64,000 nt of DNA, from assembly GCF_030704535.1 (NCBI RefSeq), contig NC_081822.1, positions 7,792,501 through 7,856,500 on the forward strand, read 5' to 3'. Each line of letters opens with the position of its first letter. The first letter of the stretch is position 1. The translations under genes were made by a program, and so were the position numbers. The notes beneath the pieces were generated by a model. It was not told where the DNA came from. It searched no databases and saw only the letters and a list, made by a program, of their open reading frames with translations. Origin of the DNA: Vitis vinifera. Lineage: Eukaryota; Streptophyta; Magnoliopsida; Vitales; Vitaceae. Positions 1 through 24,914 of this stretch are shown in pieces.

Positions 1-1427
1 GTTAAGTTTTTTTAATTTGAACTTAATTTAGGTTGGACTTGGGCCAAGATTTGAACAATTTGAGCTTGATTTAACTTTTTTTTAATATTTATAATTTGTA
101 TCATTTTATATGATAATATTCATTTTATTTTTTAAAATATTTTTAATTAAAAAAATCAAAATTTATAATTATATCATAAACCATTTCATTTTTCTAGAAA
201 GATATATAAAGTCATTTTTGCTTTTTTTTTTTTTTTGTTATTATCTTGAATTGTTGTCCCATTTACTATTTAAATTTTGATATAAATATACAAAAAAAAG
301 TTTTAAAAAAGTATCGTGGATGGATTCAACCCAAACTAACTTTGCCAACCCATTTTTGAACCATACAACCTAATCAACCCAAGTCTAACCCAACTAACTC
401 GAGCTCAACCTTGAGTTTGGAAAAGTTTAGGTTAGGTTAGGCTTGGGTTGAAAACTTCAAGTTTGAGGTCAGGTTGGATTGAGTTTGGATTGAATGTTTT
501 TTAATTTTGGTTGGGCTTGGGTTGGTCACCAACTCAACACAACCGGCCCAAGTTGCATCCATCCTGCAGCCTTTGGTCTAATTGCAGCCACATGTGCGAC
601 CAACATGGTTTATAAAAGCTCTAAGGCCTGTGCCAAGGCTCATATACAGTTGCATTTCATCCTGTGAGTTGTAGAATCAGAGCTTAATTTGCTAGCTGCT
701 TCCTTTCGTGCTTAAACCCTAGTAAGGCTGCCCTTGACACTGTTAGTTGGTGAAGTTCATTTTTAACCTAGTTGATGCCACCCAAGGCTAAGGCATTACT
801 TCAAAAACTTTTGGATTATTACCCATGCTGACCTAAAAAAACCACAGATTTGAACACAAAAGTTTGATGAACAAACACATAACCCGCAGACAAACCTTAT
901 TAGAATGTTGAGACATGATTGTTAGATATCTAACTGGAGAAGAGAACTGAGAAAACCACCTGTCATAGGTGGTTCAATATAAGACATGAAAACTTTGAAT
1001 CTGAAATATTCGAAGTACACTTTTTAGCTTGTTTGTACTCTGTTTTTTGCTTAGTGAGATGTCCTCCTCATATCTCCTTTTGTCTTTCCCTTGAAAAAAT
1101 TAATTTCTTATTAGAAGAAAAATTTGAACGCAACCTTTTGTGGTGAACTTTTCCACATTAAACACCATGCTAATGGGTAGTGGCGACTTTGCTTTGTTGG
1201 TTCCATGGTGATTTACTGCTTAACATGGTTGACCGCAAACGCAGCTATGCAGAATTCCTTGTTGCCCTAACAAGCTAGCAGGCTGGACGGCATGAATGTT
1301 TCTTGCCATACGTGAGCAGGCACATAATTGTTGGGCACATTAGCATAGTCCTGGGGTTGCATGAACTAAAATCTGCACATTATTGACAATTGAAAGTAAA
1401 TGCTTATATGACATGTAATCTCTTCAG
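1..1427. other. Upstream CK2 alpha intron with degenerate foldback repeat
   Basis: No coding exon was recognised here before the acceptor at 1426-1427. Positions 1-300 are AT-rich. From about 310 to 570 the sequence is a low-complexity run of CCAACCC-type motifs on the left and GGGTTGG-type motifs on the right, so the two halves are roughly reverse complementary around position 405 (CTCGAGCTCAACC). The text at 25-50 (GGACTTGGGCCAAG) and 540-555 (GGCCCAAGTTG) suggests one repeat running in from outside the window. Positions 600-1400 show nothing recognisable. Confidence 0.5.
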
Positions 1428-13334
<11,907 letters not shown>

Positions 13335-15071
13335 TTCCACTCTGATATCCTTGTACATATGAGCTTGGATTCAGATTGTTGTTTGGCTTGTAGTTTGTTC
13401 TAAAATGTATTATTACATGAGTACTTGTCGAGGCAGTTTGTCACTCACGAGATTTTTGGTAAGGTGGGTGTATTCTTCACCTGCCCATTTTTCAAAGACT
13501 GTTAATAATACTTGAAGCTTATAAATTTATCACTAGGTTTTCGCAAAGTTAGATTTTGTTTGTTGCTTATGCTAAATTTCACTTGTTTATTATGTCTTCA
13601 TTGACTAATTTGTATACTAAGTTTTCATGAACAATTAGTGCTTCACATGACTACCCTGGTCATCGTAGATTGTAGCTCATCCTGGGCATTCTTTGGTGAT
13701 GCATGTTTATATTTGATACAGGTTCACTGCTCTTACTTGGTATTAAGAAGTGGGTAACAAATTGATTACTTGGCCTCCATAAAATTCCTCTCTTTGGGTT
13801 CTGCTTCAGTTACGTTTCTCTGTTGCATGGTATGAAAATGGGGCAAATTCCAAATTCACGTAAATATCTCACTTCTGCTGTTCCATCAATTCATGCTTGC
13901 TGTGGTATTTAAATCTGCAAAACTCTCACTCCCAGGCAATGTTCCTGAGTTGAGATGTTCGTCTGAAAGTTTTAGATTTCTGTGAAAGTTTGCTTGGTAA
14001 GAAGTTCAATTGCTGGTCCACCGACCATTTGTATGGCTGACCAAAAAATATATCGGGAAGTTGGAAAACTCGTAGCACTTCAAGAATCAAAATAATGTCC
14101 CTCAAAACTCAGACGCAAATGTGGAAATGTTGATCATTATAATTGATCACTGTTGTGACTTGATATCATAGTACATAGCGTACGTCGTTTATCAACAGGT
14201 GTTGGGAAGTGTAAGCAGGCCTTATTTTAATCTCCTCACTTGAACTCTACTCAAGTGTGAACAAATAAGCTGCTACCACACTGTTCCAGTGAAGAAGTTT
14301 GAAAGGTTATGTTCGCAAGTTGCAACTCCCGTTTCACTTTCATCCTAATCCAACAGAATCTGACCAACAAAACTATGGATGCCCCCTAGTGTCTTTCACC
14401 CAATGATGTCAATGATGTTGCTTAGGAATCTACTGGAAGCCTCAACCACCAACATTTATTGTGGACTGAATCGATCATACGGCTAAACCTAATACCAAAA
14501 TAGGTAATCACCTCTATTTTCCTGGCTTCTAACTCTGGGACGCTGGATGGGTTGTAAAATTCAAAGAGTGATGGAGTGGAATTCAGCTTTATGGTTGAGA
14601 AAGAACAAAACCCACAGAAAAAGAATCGACATGGTGGATGGAGTTGGAGTGGGAGATGCCGCGTATGACGTGTGCAATTTATTACCGCGTCTGCCAACTA
14701 CCAACAACACTACGGAGACTTGGAATAGGAAAGATGGGAGGCGAGCCCCCTAATAAATGAACTGTAGGATAAACTTTTTAAAGGTCTTGAATAAAATCTT
14801 TTACTTGTTAAATATAAACTAAAATACTAATTGTATTAATTTAATTACTTATTAAATTTTGATCCTCGGAATCTATGGACTCTGATTGCGCTCCACGCTG
14901 GAAGCAAACATGGAGAAAACGACGTCGCTTTAAATGCCCTACAAATTGTAAATATTTTAGTGGAGGAAAAAGGAAATCAAATAAAATAAAAAACAAAAAA
15001 AAACAAAAAGCCAAGAAACGAAGGAGGTTCCTTCCTTCCAAATTCCAATCCAGCGTCAACCCAACCCACTC
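13335..15071. other. CK2 alpha 3' flank and intergenic region
   Basis: The CK2 alpha 3' UTR presumably occupies the first few hundred bases. No convincing gene follows. The minus-strand reading frame near 14422-14697 has no ATG at its start and no recognisable family. A/T-rich sequence at 14760-14860 and a purine-rich stretch at 14960-15030 precede the promoter of the next gene. Confidence 0.5.
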
Positions 15072-15079
15072 TATATAAA
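15072..15079 (+). promoter_or_regulatory. Putative TATA box of SERF-like gene
   Basis: TATATAAA lies 92 bases before the ATG at 15171. It would place transcription start near 15105 and give a short 5' leader. Confidence 0.6.
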
Positions 15080-15170
15080 CCTATATATCGGTGTCTGGCT
15101 CATCTTCTAGTGTGCCTTTTGTTTTTGGTATCCGAAGGCCTTAGGGTTTGTTTGATAAGGAAGATCCACC

Positions 15171-17288
15171 ATGGGTGGAGGCAACGGCCAGAAGTCCAAG
15201 ATGGCTCGCGAGAAGAACATGGAGAAGCAGAAAAACGCCGCCAGAGGTCTCTTTTCTCTCCCTACGTTCAAGTCTCTAGGGTTAGGGTTATGGTCTGATT
15301 TTCTTTGTGAGATCTGCGGTTCTTTTTCTATTTATATGACTTGATCTTGGATCCGATCTTCGCAGGAAGCCAGCTCGAATCTAACAAGAAAGCCATGAGC
15401 ATCCAGGTATTTTTATTGCTATTTCTCGCTTTATTTCTGAAAAAATTTGGAGGCAATTCGATTTTCAAGACATTCAATTTTGACATATGGAGGGTTATCT
15501 ATCTTCGGTGAATTCTTACCCTTTTAATGGGAATCAAACTGGACATAAATATATTTTAGGTGGCTTCCTTAATACACGTGTTGGTTTTCTGCTATCTGAT
15601 AACGTAGTCCGAATGCTACATGCCATTTTGAACTAATAGATGCCTTCTGTCCTTGTGTTTTCTTCATTGGGTTTCTTTAAGTTGGATTGCATCCAGCACC
15701 ACGTAGGGCAACCAACCATTGTCAAAAGCACAGTCACTCATTATTTTCTGTGGTGGTAGTGTTCTCAAAGCTGCAGTGCGTTCTCAAAGATGAATTTTTC
15801 CGAAGTTATTCACACTTATAGCTGGTTAAACTTTCTCATTCCTAGCACCATGGTTTCATTCTAGGAATCAAACGCCCTTTGAAGTGTAAACGTGTGTCAG
15901 GAACACAGGAACTACCCATGTTCTAAATTATTTTTTTTACCCTTCCTCTTTGGTGGTTGTGCTCATTATCTCAAGATAAAAGCCTATCTTTTCAATAGAA
16001 GAAAAGATTATGTCTTCCCAAGCCTCATTTATTTATTTTGTATTTTTGTTTTAAGGTTAGTCAATTTTGTGTTCTTATTGTGTTGTGTGTTTCTTTGTCC
16101 TTGATTTTAATTTGATTTGCAATAAATATTCTGATTGGCACATTTCCATATAACTTAAAATGGCTAAGGGAAATCCATCCAAATCCCAACTGCGGATGAG
16201 TTACTTCACCTGTTGATTGACCAATGTAGTGGCCATTATGTTGTTCCTCATCCTTTGGAGTTTATCTCATACCAAGTCTAAACTCCTACCAAGTCATTTT
16301 GAGGTCTGTATTCGCAATGCAATGTTTCATTGATGACAGTTAATAAGACTTTTCTATGAACTCTACAAGAACCCCTGTCTTATTTCCCAATTTCAGTTAC
16401 TATTGCTTCATGAATATTTTATTAGGTTTAAGATCTATGATAACCTCATTAGCTTCAGGTTAAACATGGGCAAATGGTGTCTATGATTTAGAACATTGAA
16501 ATTGAGTGGAAATGATGTCAGATTGTAGATTGTCTGCCATTTAGCAATCTTAATTTTTTGTGGATATATTGTTCTTCAGTGGTCATTGTTTGCTGCAATG
16601 ATAACTTTTTGATCTTGTCGAGCATGAAAACCCCAGATTTTATTTTGTGTGATATGTTTACGCAAAAATGCTGATGACTAGGTCTATTATAAGTCTCTCC
16701 CTATCAGAGCCTGAAATGGAAACGCACAACAAACATCACCCTCTGGATGCTCTTCTACCTATCTGCTTTAACCCACTGATTGTGTCCCTTAGGGTACATC
16801 CTGCAACTAGAGATTACTGATATTCATTATCACTGAATTTGGTGATTCTTAGATGCAGATTCTTGTTTAACACAGCATATGGTTTTGAATTGTCATAAAG
16901 AAAACAGGCCTGACAGGAAAACCATAGGTGTCACTAGGCCCAGGTGTTTGATGTACGAGAGTGGAAAGGAAACTTCATCTTTTCGTTTCACTTATGTAGT
17001 ATGAAGAATGCAAAATTTTATGTTCCCCAATTTATATTTCTACTAATTCCATTTGGTTACTTTCGTGTAATTAAGTTTTTAACTCTGAGAAACTTTTTCT
17101 TATCTGAAATTGTTGATGCCTGTTGATGTTTGGTTTGTTGCTGATGCATGGAATGTAATTGAATGCAGTGCAAGGTGTGCATGCAAACATTCATTTGCAC
17201 AACTTCAGAAGTGAAGTGCAGGGAGCATGCAGAAGCAAAACACCCCAAATCCGACGTTTATACTTGTTTTCCTCATCTGAAGAAGTAA
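15171..17288 (+). CDS. Small SERF/ZNF706-like zinc-binding protein (At2g23090-like), 78 aa
   Basis: Three exons, 15171-15246, 15366-15406 and 17169-17288 (TAA), join in frame with GT/AG borders. The N-terminus, MGGGNGQKSKMARE then KNMEKQKNAARG, is the basic 4F5/SERF-type segment. The C-terminal half has one zinc-finger-like pattern, CKVC at residues 40-43 with histidines at about 59 and 64 (REHAEAKHP), and ends YTCFPHLKK. Plant members, with an Arabidopsis homologue of solved structure, are small, basic and widely expressed, but their function is poorly defined; animal ZNF706 and SERF relatives bind nucleic acids or modulate protein aggregation. The start is clear: the ATG is preceded by GATCCACC and the family begins MGGGNGQK. 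The second intron is 1.76 kb, unusually long for so small a gene. Confidence 0.93.
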
Positions 17289-19206
17289 ATAGAACTGGGA
17301 AACTGGAAACTGTGATGGGTTTGGAACTTCATCCCTAATATTTCAATATGATCTAAGTTTGAAACTGTTTGTGGAATATGTTCAAATTGTTTCTCTAGTG
17401 GTCTTGCCTATCCCCTATTCAAGTCTGTAGTCCCCGAAGTAAACATGTATTTTGGTGTTCTGTTCGTCTGAATGTTGTCTCTTTGAAGGAATGCATTGCA
17501 GTCTTCATTGCAATCTTGAGGACTCTTGCAGGGTAAATTCTCCCTGATTATTTTAATCTCTCATTTTTATAATTGTGACATCTATCATTCACGTAGAAGA
17601 ACATGATGGCATTGCTGCCCCATCCAGGGCAGTATATCATGCTCACATGAGAAATCATATGATAACTGCATTGAAAATTTAGAGATGGCTAGAGGAGTCA
17701 AGCCTTCCAACTAACTGATATAGGCTGTGGTTGTTCAGGTTAATCTGCCCGTGTGCAGGCAGCCTTACGTGAACTGCCTTCTTGGGACCACCTGTCTGCG
17801 TATTACTAGCACTAGATTATGCAAACCAACTTTTATAGTGCTGGTTTTACAGGTTGACAAGTTTTTAAGGTTTTTGACAAGCTTTCGGGACCATTTCTTG
17901 ATTGCTACCTACTTGTTTAAAGACATCTATTACACCTTGGGAATTGCAATGTGCAGAGTGAAACCGATTAGCATGTGTGATATAACAATGAATATGGATC
18001 AACCTCTGAGCCTTATTGTATGTTTTACTTGTGAGAGTGCCCTCATCTCACTTCATTTCTTGGCAGTTTTTAACGTGAATTTTTGGAAAATAATAGACAT
18101 TAACATGTAAATTAATATTAACAGTGAGGGGTGGTCCATTTGGATTCTTTATACAATTCTATTAAAGATTATATATTATGATAGCCAGTCTTGGTGGTCA
18201 AGTACCGTTGTAACCTGAGTGCTTGAGAGTAGAGATGAAGATTTTAAAAACTAGTTACATTTTATTAGCTACCGCATAAACTAGGAAATAGAAAGGGCGA
18301 AATAAAAGTATCTTGTTCGAGAATTCTAAAAATAAATATTATTTAAAGCTATGTTTGATTTTGAAATATTCAAGTAATAATGTGAGAAAAAATTAAGGGT
18401 AAAATTACAAGGGAGAGAAAAAAGTAGGAAGGAACTTGGTTGATTACTTAAAATACTTGCTGTACGAGTCTCTTGGTGTTTGCCTTCGGTACTGGAGGGC
18501 TTGGTGTCTTGAGTATTCTTCATAGAAATTGATGTAGTTCACCTTTGTTCAAATACATTTCTTCCACATGCTTCAGGCTCCCATATACTCCATGGTATGA
18601 TCGTGCACCTTGTGATAAGCGCGAGACTTTGATTGATCATTCTTGGAATGATCTCCAACCAGCTGTGGAGGCCAGTGGAAGTTGGGAAGCTTACAGAGTT
18701 CACGGAAAACATGGGCATAGGGGGCGTAGAAAATGACTTTGGCCTTTCGTTTTCAAGTTCTTACTCTCCGAACGGAGGTCCCTTCACAATGTTATTGGGA
18801 TCTTTTACTTTGCTATGAAGAATTCTCGCTCGGAATGCTCTATTTGTTCCTTATTGAACGCCATCAAAACCTTCGTAGTGGCTGCTACAACTTCTTCTAG
18901 GCCTGCGTGCTTATCCATTGTTGTGAAGGTTTCCCCAATGCTACGTGGCTTCTCCTTTAAATGGATTTATAAAGGACTAAGTTAGCTGGTAAACCCCATT
19001 CAGAAGTTAGGTAGACCGTCGAGTCATCATAACATTCTAAGCACTTATTCCAGGGCTAAATAGTAAATCCATGTCACAAGTGGTGTTTGTTTTTTTAAGA
19101 ACTTAAAACTAAACCGGGTTGTTTATTTTTATTAAATATTAATTAATTAATTAATTAATTAATCAATAAAAAAATATAGTAAAATAAAAAAATAAACAAC
19201 TTATTT

Positions 19207-19240
<34 letters not shown>

Positions 19241-20220
19241 ACAAAAAAAACTAAAAAAATAAACACTTTTCAGTCATGAGGAACATATATAATGGGACAC
19301 AAACATTATGCAGATAAACACCATGAGGTCAAAAGAGTGTATGGACTCACTCGACATACTATAAAACCAAACCAATGCAGATCCTTCAAACCTGAGGAAA
19401 AGCCTTACATAGAGCCATCATTCCCCTTGCAAGAGAGTCATCGCATATTCGCATGCTGAAAACGCATTATAAATGATAGACGAGATCCCCCCATCCATCC
19501 CATTGTAAGTTTGAAACTTGGGAAAAGCGAATCAAGATGGAACTTGGACTCGACTTGGAGTATGTGCGACGTGAAGGGAGTATTGAGTAGTCATTGAACA
19601 ATGTGATTAACCATCTAATGCATAGGTCCCCCTTTCATTAAATCGACTCGTGCCTTCAGCTCATCGATTTGTACACTGTGCGTTGTCCTGTTCCGGACTT
19701 GTTTATCTTCCTTGATGAATGAGGTTGAATTTGCTTGTTGGGTGTGATAGAATTGTAGTTGGGGGTCATCAAGATGAGTGATTAAGTGAAATCTTATTAA
19801 GAACGTGAAGAATAAGTTGGTAATCTTATTATTTAATTCATTAAGCTGCTGATTAGATTTTGGGGTGGCAGGATTGACTTGCCTATAATACGGCCAATCA
19901 ACCTGGATATTAAGTGGGAGAAAATTGTATGAATTTGATTTTGGATGTATCCTAAATCCGCAAACTGCCAGAGCACCTACGTCAGCTAATTGGAAGCTTT
20001 GCTTCTCCCCAACGTTCCCGTGCTGGGCCAGTGTGGGAGCCACGCCCGTGAGAAACCAAGAAAAAGGTGATGCAAAGCAAAAGCACCCGAATATGCTTTG
20101 CTCTCCCCTGCAAATATCCCTTCTCTCTTTCCTACTACCATGATCATCATCCTCATCATTTCTCTATAATACTACACCTATTTCACACACACTCTCTCTC
20201 GTTATCTGATTTTGGGAACT
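17289..20220. other. Intergenic region between SERF-like gene and ACBP3-like gene
   Basis: The first few hundred bases are 3' UTR. No gene was recognised. A reading frame at 17727-18110 lacks an ATG start, and one at 18545-18736 has no recognisable family. A MITE lies at 19079-19272. The last 200 bases are the ACBP3-like promoter and leader, with CT-rich sequence at 20191-20200. Confidence 0.5.
19079..19272. mobile_element. MITE with GTGGTGTTTGTTTTTTT-type termini, copy 1
   Basis: The left end reads AGTGGTGTTTGTTTTTTTA. The right end, on the minus strand, reads AAAAGTGTTTATTTTTTTAG. The interior contains (TTAA)n at about 19139-19163 and (TA)n at about 19210-19236, with no coding capacity. 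The same termini occur in a second copy at 30474-30757, so this is a repeat family. Boundaries are approximate, and no target duplication was read with confidence. Confidence 0.6.
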
Positions 20221-23200
20221 ATGGAGCTTGCTCAGGAGCTCTTGTTCACAGTTTCTCTTGCTCTCCTCTTCTCTTTTCTTGTGGCCAAACTCGTCTCCCT
20301 GGCCATGGCTGCTGACTTGAAGAGCGCCCAGAATGTGGATGATCACATCGTTGCCAATGAGGTTAGGTTTGTAGAAACCGAGACTAGGGTGGAATCTGTT
20401 GATGGAGGATCGGGTCTGGTTGAGGAAACTTGTGAAATTACGCGTGGCGGTGAAGTGCCGGTTTTGCCTTCGGAGGAGGAAGTGTCGGAGATTGTTGAAT
20501 TGCCGGAAAATTCACCGAGGGAAAGGTCGGGGCATGAGATTTTAGTGAGTCATGATGTTGCTGTCGTTGAGGAACGTGACGAGAGGGAGTTGGAGAGTGA
20601 GGAAGATGATTGGGAGGGGGTTGAGAGGAGTGAATTGGAGAGGGTTTTTGCGGCGGCTGCCAACTTTGTTGGTTCTGGGAACAAGGGTGACGGGTGGTCA
20701 AGTGATGCGCAGATGGAATTGTATGGACTTCATAAGATCGCAGTTGAGGGGCCTTGCCATGAGCCTCAGCCTATGCCGCTCAAGCTCTCTGCCCGTGCCA
20801 AGTGGTATTATACTTTCTTGTACATTTTCTCTTCTCTTCTTTTGGATGGTATTTATCCTGTCTTATGCTTGATCAATTGCCTGAACCAATTCAATTCAAT
20901 TCAAGTTGTTTAACTCAACTCTGAGGGTAAATTTGAGAAACCAACCCAAATTATTGATGTTGGGAATGAATTATAGGTTTATATAAAGCATATGAAACCC
21001 TTGTTACGTCTAAATGATAGCTTATAATCAGAATTTTGGAATGAACTAATAATCCAAAATGGAAAACCCAGAAAATAGAAAAGACAGGAAAACAGGAAAA
21101 GAGCCCCTTCTTTTTTAACAAAAACTAACATTACCAATGAAAAATAAAAAATCATTGTGTTATTCGTTATTCTAAACTATACAATGTCCTTACAACCTTC
21201 TATGGTGCAGTTGAAATGATACTTTTGGCCTTCTGTGGTCTTTATGTTGTTTTTACATTTTTTTCATCTTCTCTGGAGTTTCGACCTCTCTGTTTTTTGA
21301 ACTGATCAGAGGTAGCTGGTACCCATTTAGCTGAACAAGAAATTAAAAGATCTATACAACAATAAATGATCATCTCTATCCCACTTAGAATTACCTTACC
21401 CCCACCCCCCCTTAAAAAAAATTGTAAAACTTAGATGGACTGAATGTGCGGAGAACCTTTGGTCCAGCCCTATACCAGATTTCACGGTATAGTTTGATTG
21501 CTAGCTACAATAACAGGGTTCAGAGCTGCTATCTTTGAGTGATGGAGGGCACTGATTACGTTGTGCAAGGAATGCTTGGCAAAGGATGGGAAACATGAGT
21601 AGGGAGGTGGCCATGGAGCAGTATATTGCTCTTCTTTCAGATAGAGTTCCTGGGTGGATGGAAGCTAGTTCTGCTGTAAGTCTTTTGCTGTTGAGGAAGC
21701 ATACCGTACTTCTGGTAACTTATGCCAGGGAGAATGCTGCCTCATGTTGCTTGAATGTTTCTCTTTTTACAGGGAGATGACAAACCAGAGTCCTCAGAAG
21801 GCGGAGTACATGATATACTGGATCCTAATCAAAGCTCATTGCTGCATGATCAAATAAGTTCTACAAATGAAACGTAGGTTAAAGAGTCTTGTTTATTCAC
21901 CTAAGATTAACCTACAGTGATCAATTTGGATTCCCCATGTTTATTATAGTTCATTACATTGTTGTTCCTCCTGACCATTTTTTTTCCCTGCAGGAAACCA
22001 GAACTGAAGTCTGGTACTTTGGGAATTGATTTGACTGAGGGTTCAAACTCTGTGAGCACGGTATGATTATAAATTCATTCATCTTGCACTCTCTTTCCCT
22101 ACTACTTTCTTTTCCTCGAGGGTAGTCATGTGTAAGAGTTTCTGTGGGAAATTTTAGTGAGCATCATAAGTTTGTTTTTTTGGGGCAAGAAATATCTACC
22201 CTGATTTAAGTTTGAGTAAAGAAAATGAAGGCCTAGGACTATTATTACATATATGTAATACTCATGCTCAAATCTATTTTGTAAAGCTTCTGTATAATTC
22301 AGAATTTCTCTGGGTAATTTCTTTTATACTTCATACGATGCTTGTGTATATTGATACAAATATGTTCTTTTCCCTTTTATTTTCTTGATTGAAGCCTTTC
22401 TCACAAGTCATGTTTTGAAATCTTTAGATCAGAACTCTTAACTAATCTTTGTTAATAGATAGTGCGATGAGCAAAACAGCAGCTATCAGGAGGAATGTTG
22501 TGAATGAGTCACCTCAATTTGGAGGTGTGCACTCCAGTTTGTTTAGTTGGAGGTGATATATGTGTGGCTACCAACTTTTATAAACAGAAGAATTATGGAT
22601 AACAAACCATTTTCAATTTACCATCATTATCAGCTGTTTTACTTCCACCTTCTGATTGATCTGTCATAAAGTTGTTTATTCTTTGAAAATGTCCAAATTA
22701 AATGAACTATGGTTTTGTTCTGTACATTCTTAACAATCTCAATATTTTGTATGCTATTCAATCTATAATGGCTGTGGAAAAGAAATGTATGTCAATCAAA
22801 CAGTTAGAGCAAATACCTGAGGCTGGGCTAAAGTGGCTAGGGGTTGGACAATCAAGTAAGAATGTGGCTTTATTGGGAAATTTCTCACATGTTTGAAAAT
22901 TTTAAATAATAATTTGAGCTTACAAGCTATGCTACTTGAGAGCTTTTTTATATGTTAAAACATCACTTGGCAGTATTTTCAAAGAAAAAAAATGCCTGTA
23001 ATAGCAACTCAAGTTTCTGTTTTATTTGCAGCAGAACAATTTGTCATTTGTATATTCTTAATAAGAAACTGAATAAGGAAAATTCTGGAAAATTAATCAT
23101 CTGATTAGTTGTTGATAAAGAAGGTTGCTTTAATAAGACTCAGAGAAACTCCAATGGGTCCAAAGTTCTGACTCATTCACTCTCACTAGAGCTGATATTT

Positions 23201-23434
23201 CAATCATTTTACTAACTTCTTATCCAGAAGTCGTATCCATTTTGTAAAGATCAGCAACTTCTGGATTGTGTCCACCAAATGCTCTACATTACATCATGGC
23301 TTTCCACTCTTATTATTACCCATTTTTTATTTTGCTTTGTTGATTGATTATGGTTGAAGTAGTCAAATCATCTAAACCGCATTAAACTATACATAACTTG
23401 GTTTGGTGTGAAATTTTTTCAGGAGAAAGAATGA
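20221..23434 (+). CDS. ACBP3: Acyl-CoA-binding domain protein, ACBP3 type
   Basis: Exons at 20221-20804, 21570-21675, 21773-21873, 21994-22060 and a 12-nt terminal exon 23423-23434 give a 289-residue protein. Residues 5-30 are a hydrophobic signal or anchor segment (ELLFTVSLALLFSFLVAKL). Residues 40-135 are acidic and low in complexity. Residues about 136-226 are the acyl-CoA-binding domain, with FAAAANFVGS, MELYGLHKIAVEGP and ARAKWNAWQRMGNMS. A polar tail follows. ACBP3-class proteins bind long-chain acyl-CoA and phospholipid and are linked to phloem lipid transport, senescence and defence; they are secreted or membrane associated. The start is the ATG at 20221; upstream in-frame sequence has no other ATG nearby. 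Arabidopsis ACBP3 is longer (about 362 aa), so the short last exon is the least certain part of the model. Confidence 0.88.
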
Positions 23435-24307
23435 CAAACATTGCCTTGCTACTCTATCTCCACCACCACAAGGGGCATTCTACTTTGTCACTGGAGCAGA
23501 ATAAGGACTAATTCCTATTACCAAGTATAGGTGTGTATCGGTGGTTCTTGTGCTGTTTATACTGTGCCAATTAATCATAATCCTATCTGTGATACCATGT
23601 GTTTATAATCATTATATGTTTTTGTGCATAGATATATATATTGTGTGTACGTGAAGCCTCTTTGCTTCCCAAGATTCATTATTCTTGTGCTATGATGTTG
23701 GAGGCAAATAATTGATATTTACTTGTTACTGTTGATTTTCTCTGTGATCCATGTCTCTGCCAGTCATTTGCTGCTTTTCCTCTTTTTTTTTGCTGTCTTT
23801 CCTTCTTCTATCTGAAATTTCATTATGGGATTTCTGAAAGATGTACCAAAGAATGTCCAAATGGAGTTGCACCATGCATCCAACTGTGGGTAAAATTATT
23901 GACGGTTTAAAACTCATTTCATGCAATTATGACTGCCCTTTGCAGTTGAAATTGTGGTGATGGTGAGCAGGATGGTAGTGCTCTGCTAGCACATTGAAGG
24001 GTTTTGGTTGGATTGATATTTCTTTTGTTGTTTGTTCAAGAAAAGCGATATGATTGGATTTCTTTGCAACTAAAATGAAGATATAGTAGCATCTTGCTTT
24101 TAGTAGAGCTGGAAGTGAATCAGGTTCATTACTAAAACAATCTGAAATCTGAATCTTGTTAAAATGTGAAACTACTGTTGTTTTCCTTATTATCAAGTTG
24201 TGCTATATATATGTATGTTAAGCTTGTTATCTTTGTTACTCTGATGGTTTAACATTTCTTGGCCCAAGCCATCTGATTGGCTGCCTGATGGAGATTAAAC
24301 CTTGAGT

Positions 24308-24346
<39 letters not shown>

Positions 24347-24914
24347 ATATCATGTGTAAAGAGGAGTTGAGTTGGAGCAGTCGCCCAACAGTATAGTTTG
24401 GGTTTTGAACCAAAGTTTAGAAAATAAAATTGTATTAGAATTTGGTTTGCCTCTTGGCTGGTAATGGTCAATGTATGGTTGTTAAAGGGCTTTCTAAGTT
24501 CCCTTTTTCCTTTTTACCTCTCAAAATTCTCTAAAAAATTGCTCAGTCCAGATGGACATTGGTTTGCTGTGAGTTAGAATTGAAGTCATCATTGATGCCT
24601 GTGTGTTGCTGTCTATCTTTAGCATTATCAGACTCCACAAGATTTGGTATCATGCCATATTCATATTTTATATTTAATTAGATTTACCATTACTTTATAT
24701 TTGCATTTGAAGTATGGCACCATCTGGATGAATAAAAGTTTATTTTTGCATAAGCAGAGAAGCCATTTTGCTTGTTCCTGGGTCCAGTCAAAATCTGAGA
24801 GTTGGATAGCAGGCAGCTATAGTAAAATTAGATATTATATTATAAACTAATTGGAGAAATCATCCTTATTCTACAACTTAATTAGTAATATTCTCTACCA
24901 AACACAAGTAACAA
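23435..24914. other. Intergenic region with (AG)n microsatellite
   Basis: ACBP3-like 3' flank and unassigned sequence. A pure AG/GA dinucleotide run lies at about 24310-24340. The rest shows no recognisable gene. Confidence 0.5.
24310..24340. repeat. (GA)n microsatellite
   Basis: About 15 uninterrupted AG units lie between GTGT and TTCTG, so this is probably length-variable. Confidence 0.9.

Noticed and set aside
14422-14697. 91-codon minus-strand frame
   Set aside because: It has a TTG start, no family resemblance, and lies in intergenic DNA.
17727-18110. 127-codon plus-strand frame
   Set aside because: It begins with a non-ATG codon, has no recognisable domain, and lies in the 3' flank of the SERF-like gene.
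18545-18736. 63-codon frame containing WYDRAPCDKRETLIDHSW
   Set aside because: The composition looks protein-like, but no family was recognised and no ATG or splice context supports it. It may be a retroelement scrap.
19615-20043. 142-codon minus-strand frame
   Set aside because: The start codon is GTG, it overlaps the ACBP3-like promoter, and no domain is recognisable.
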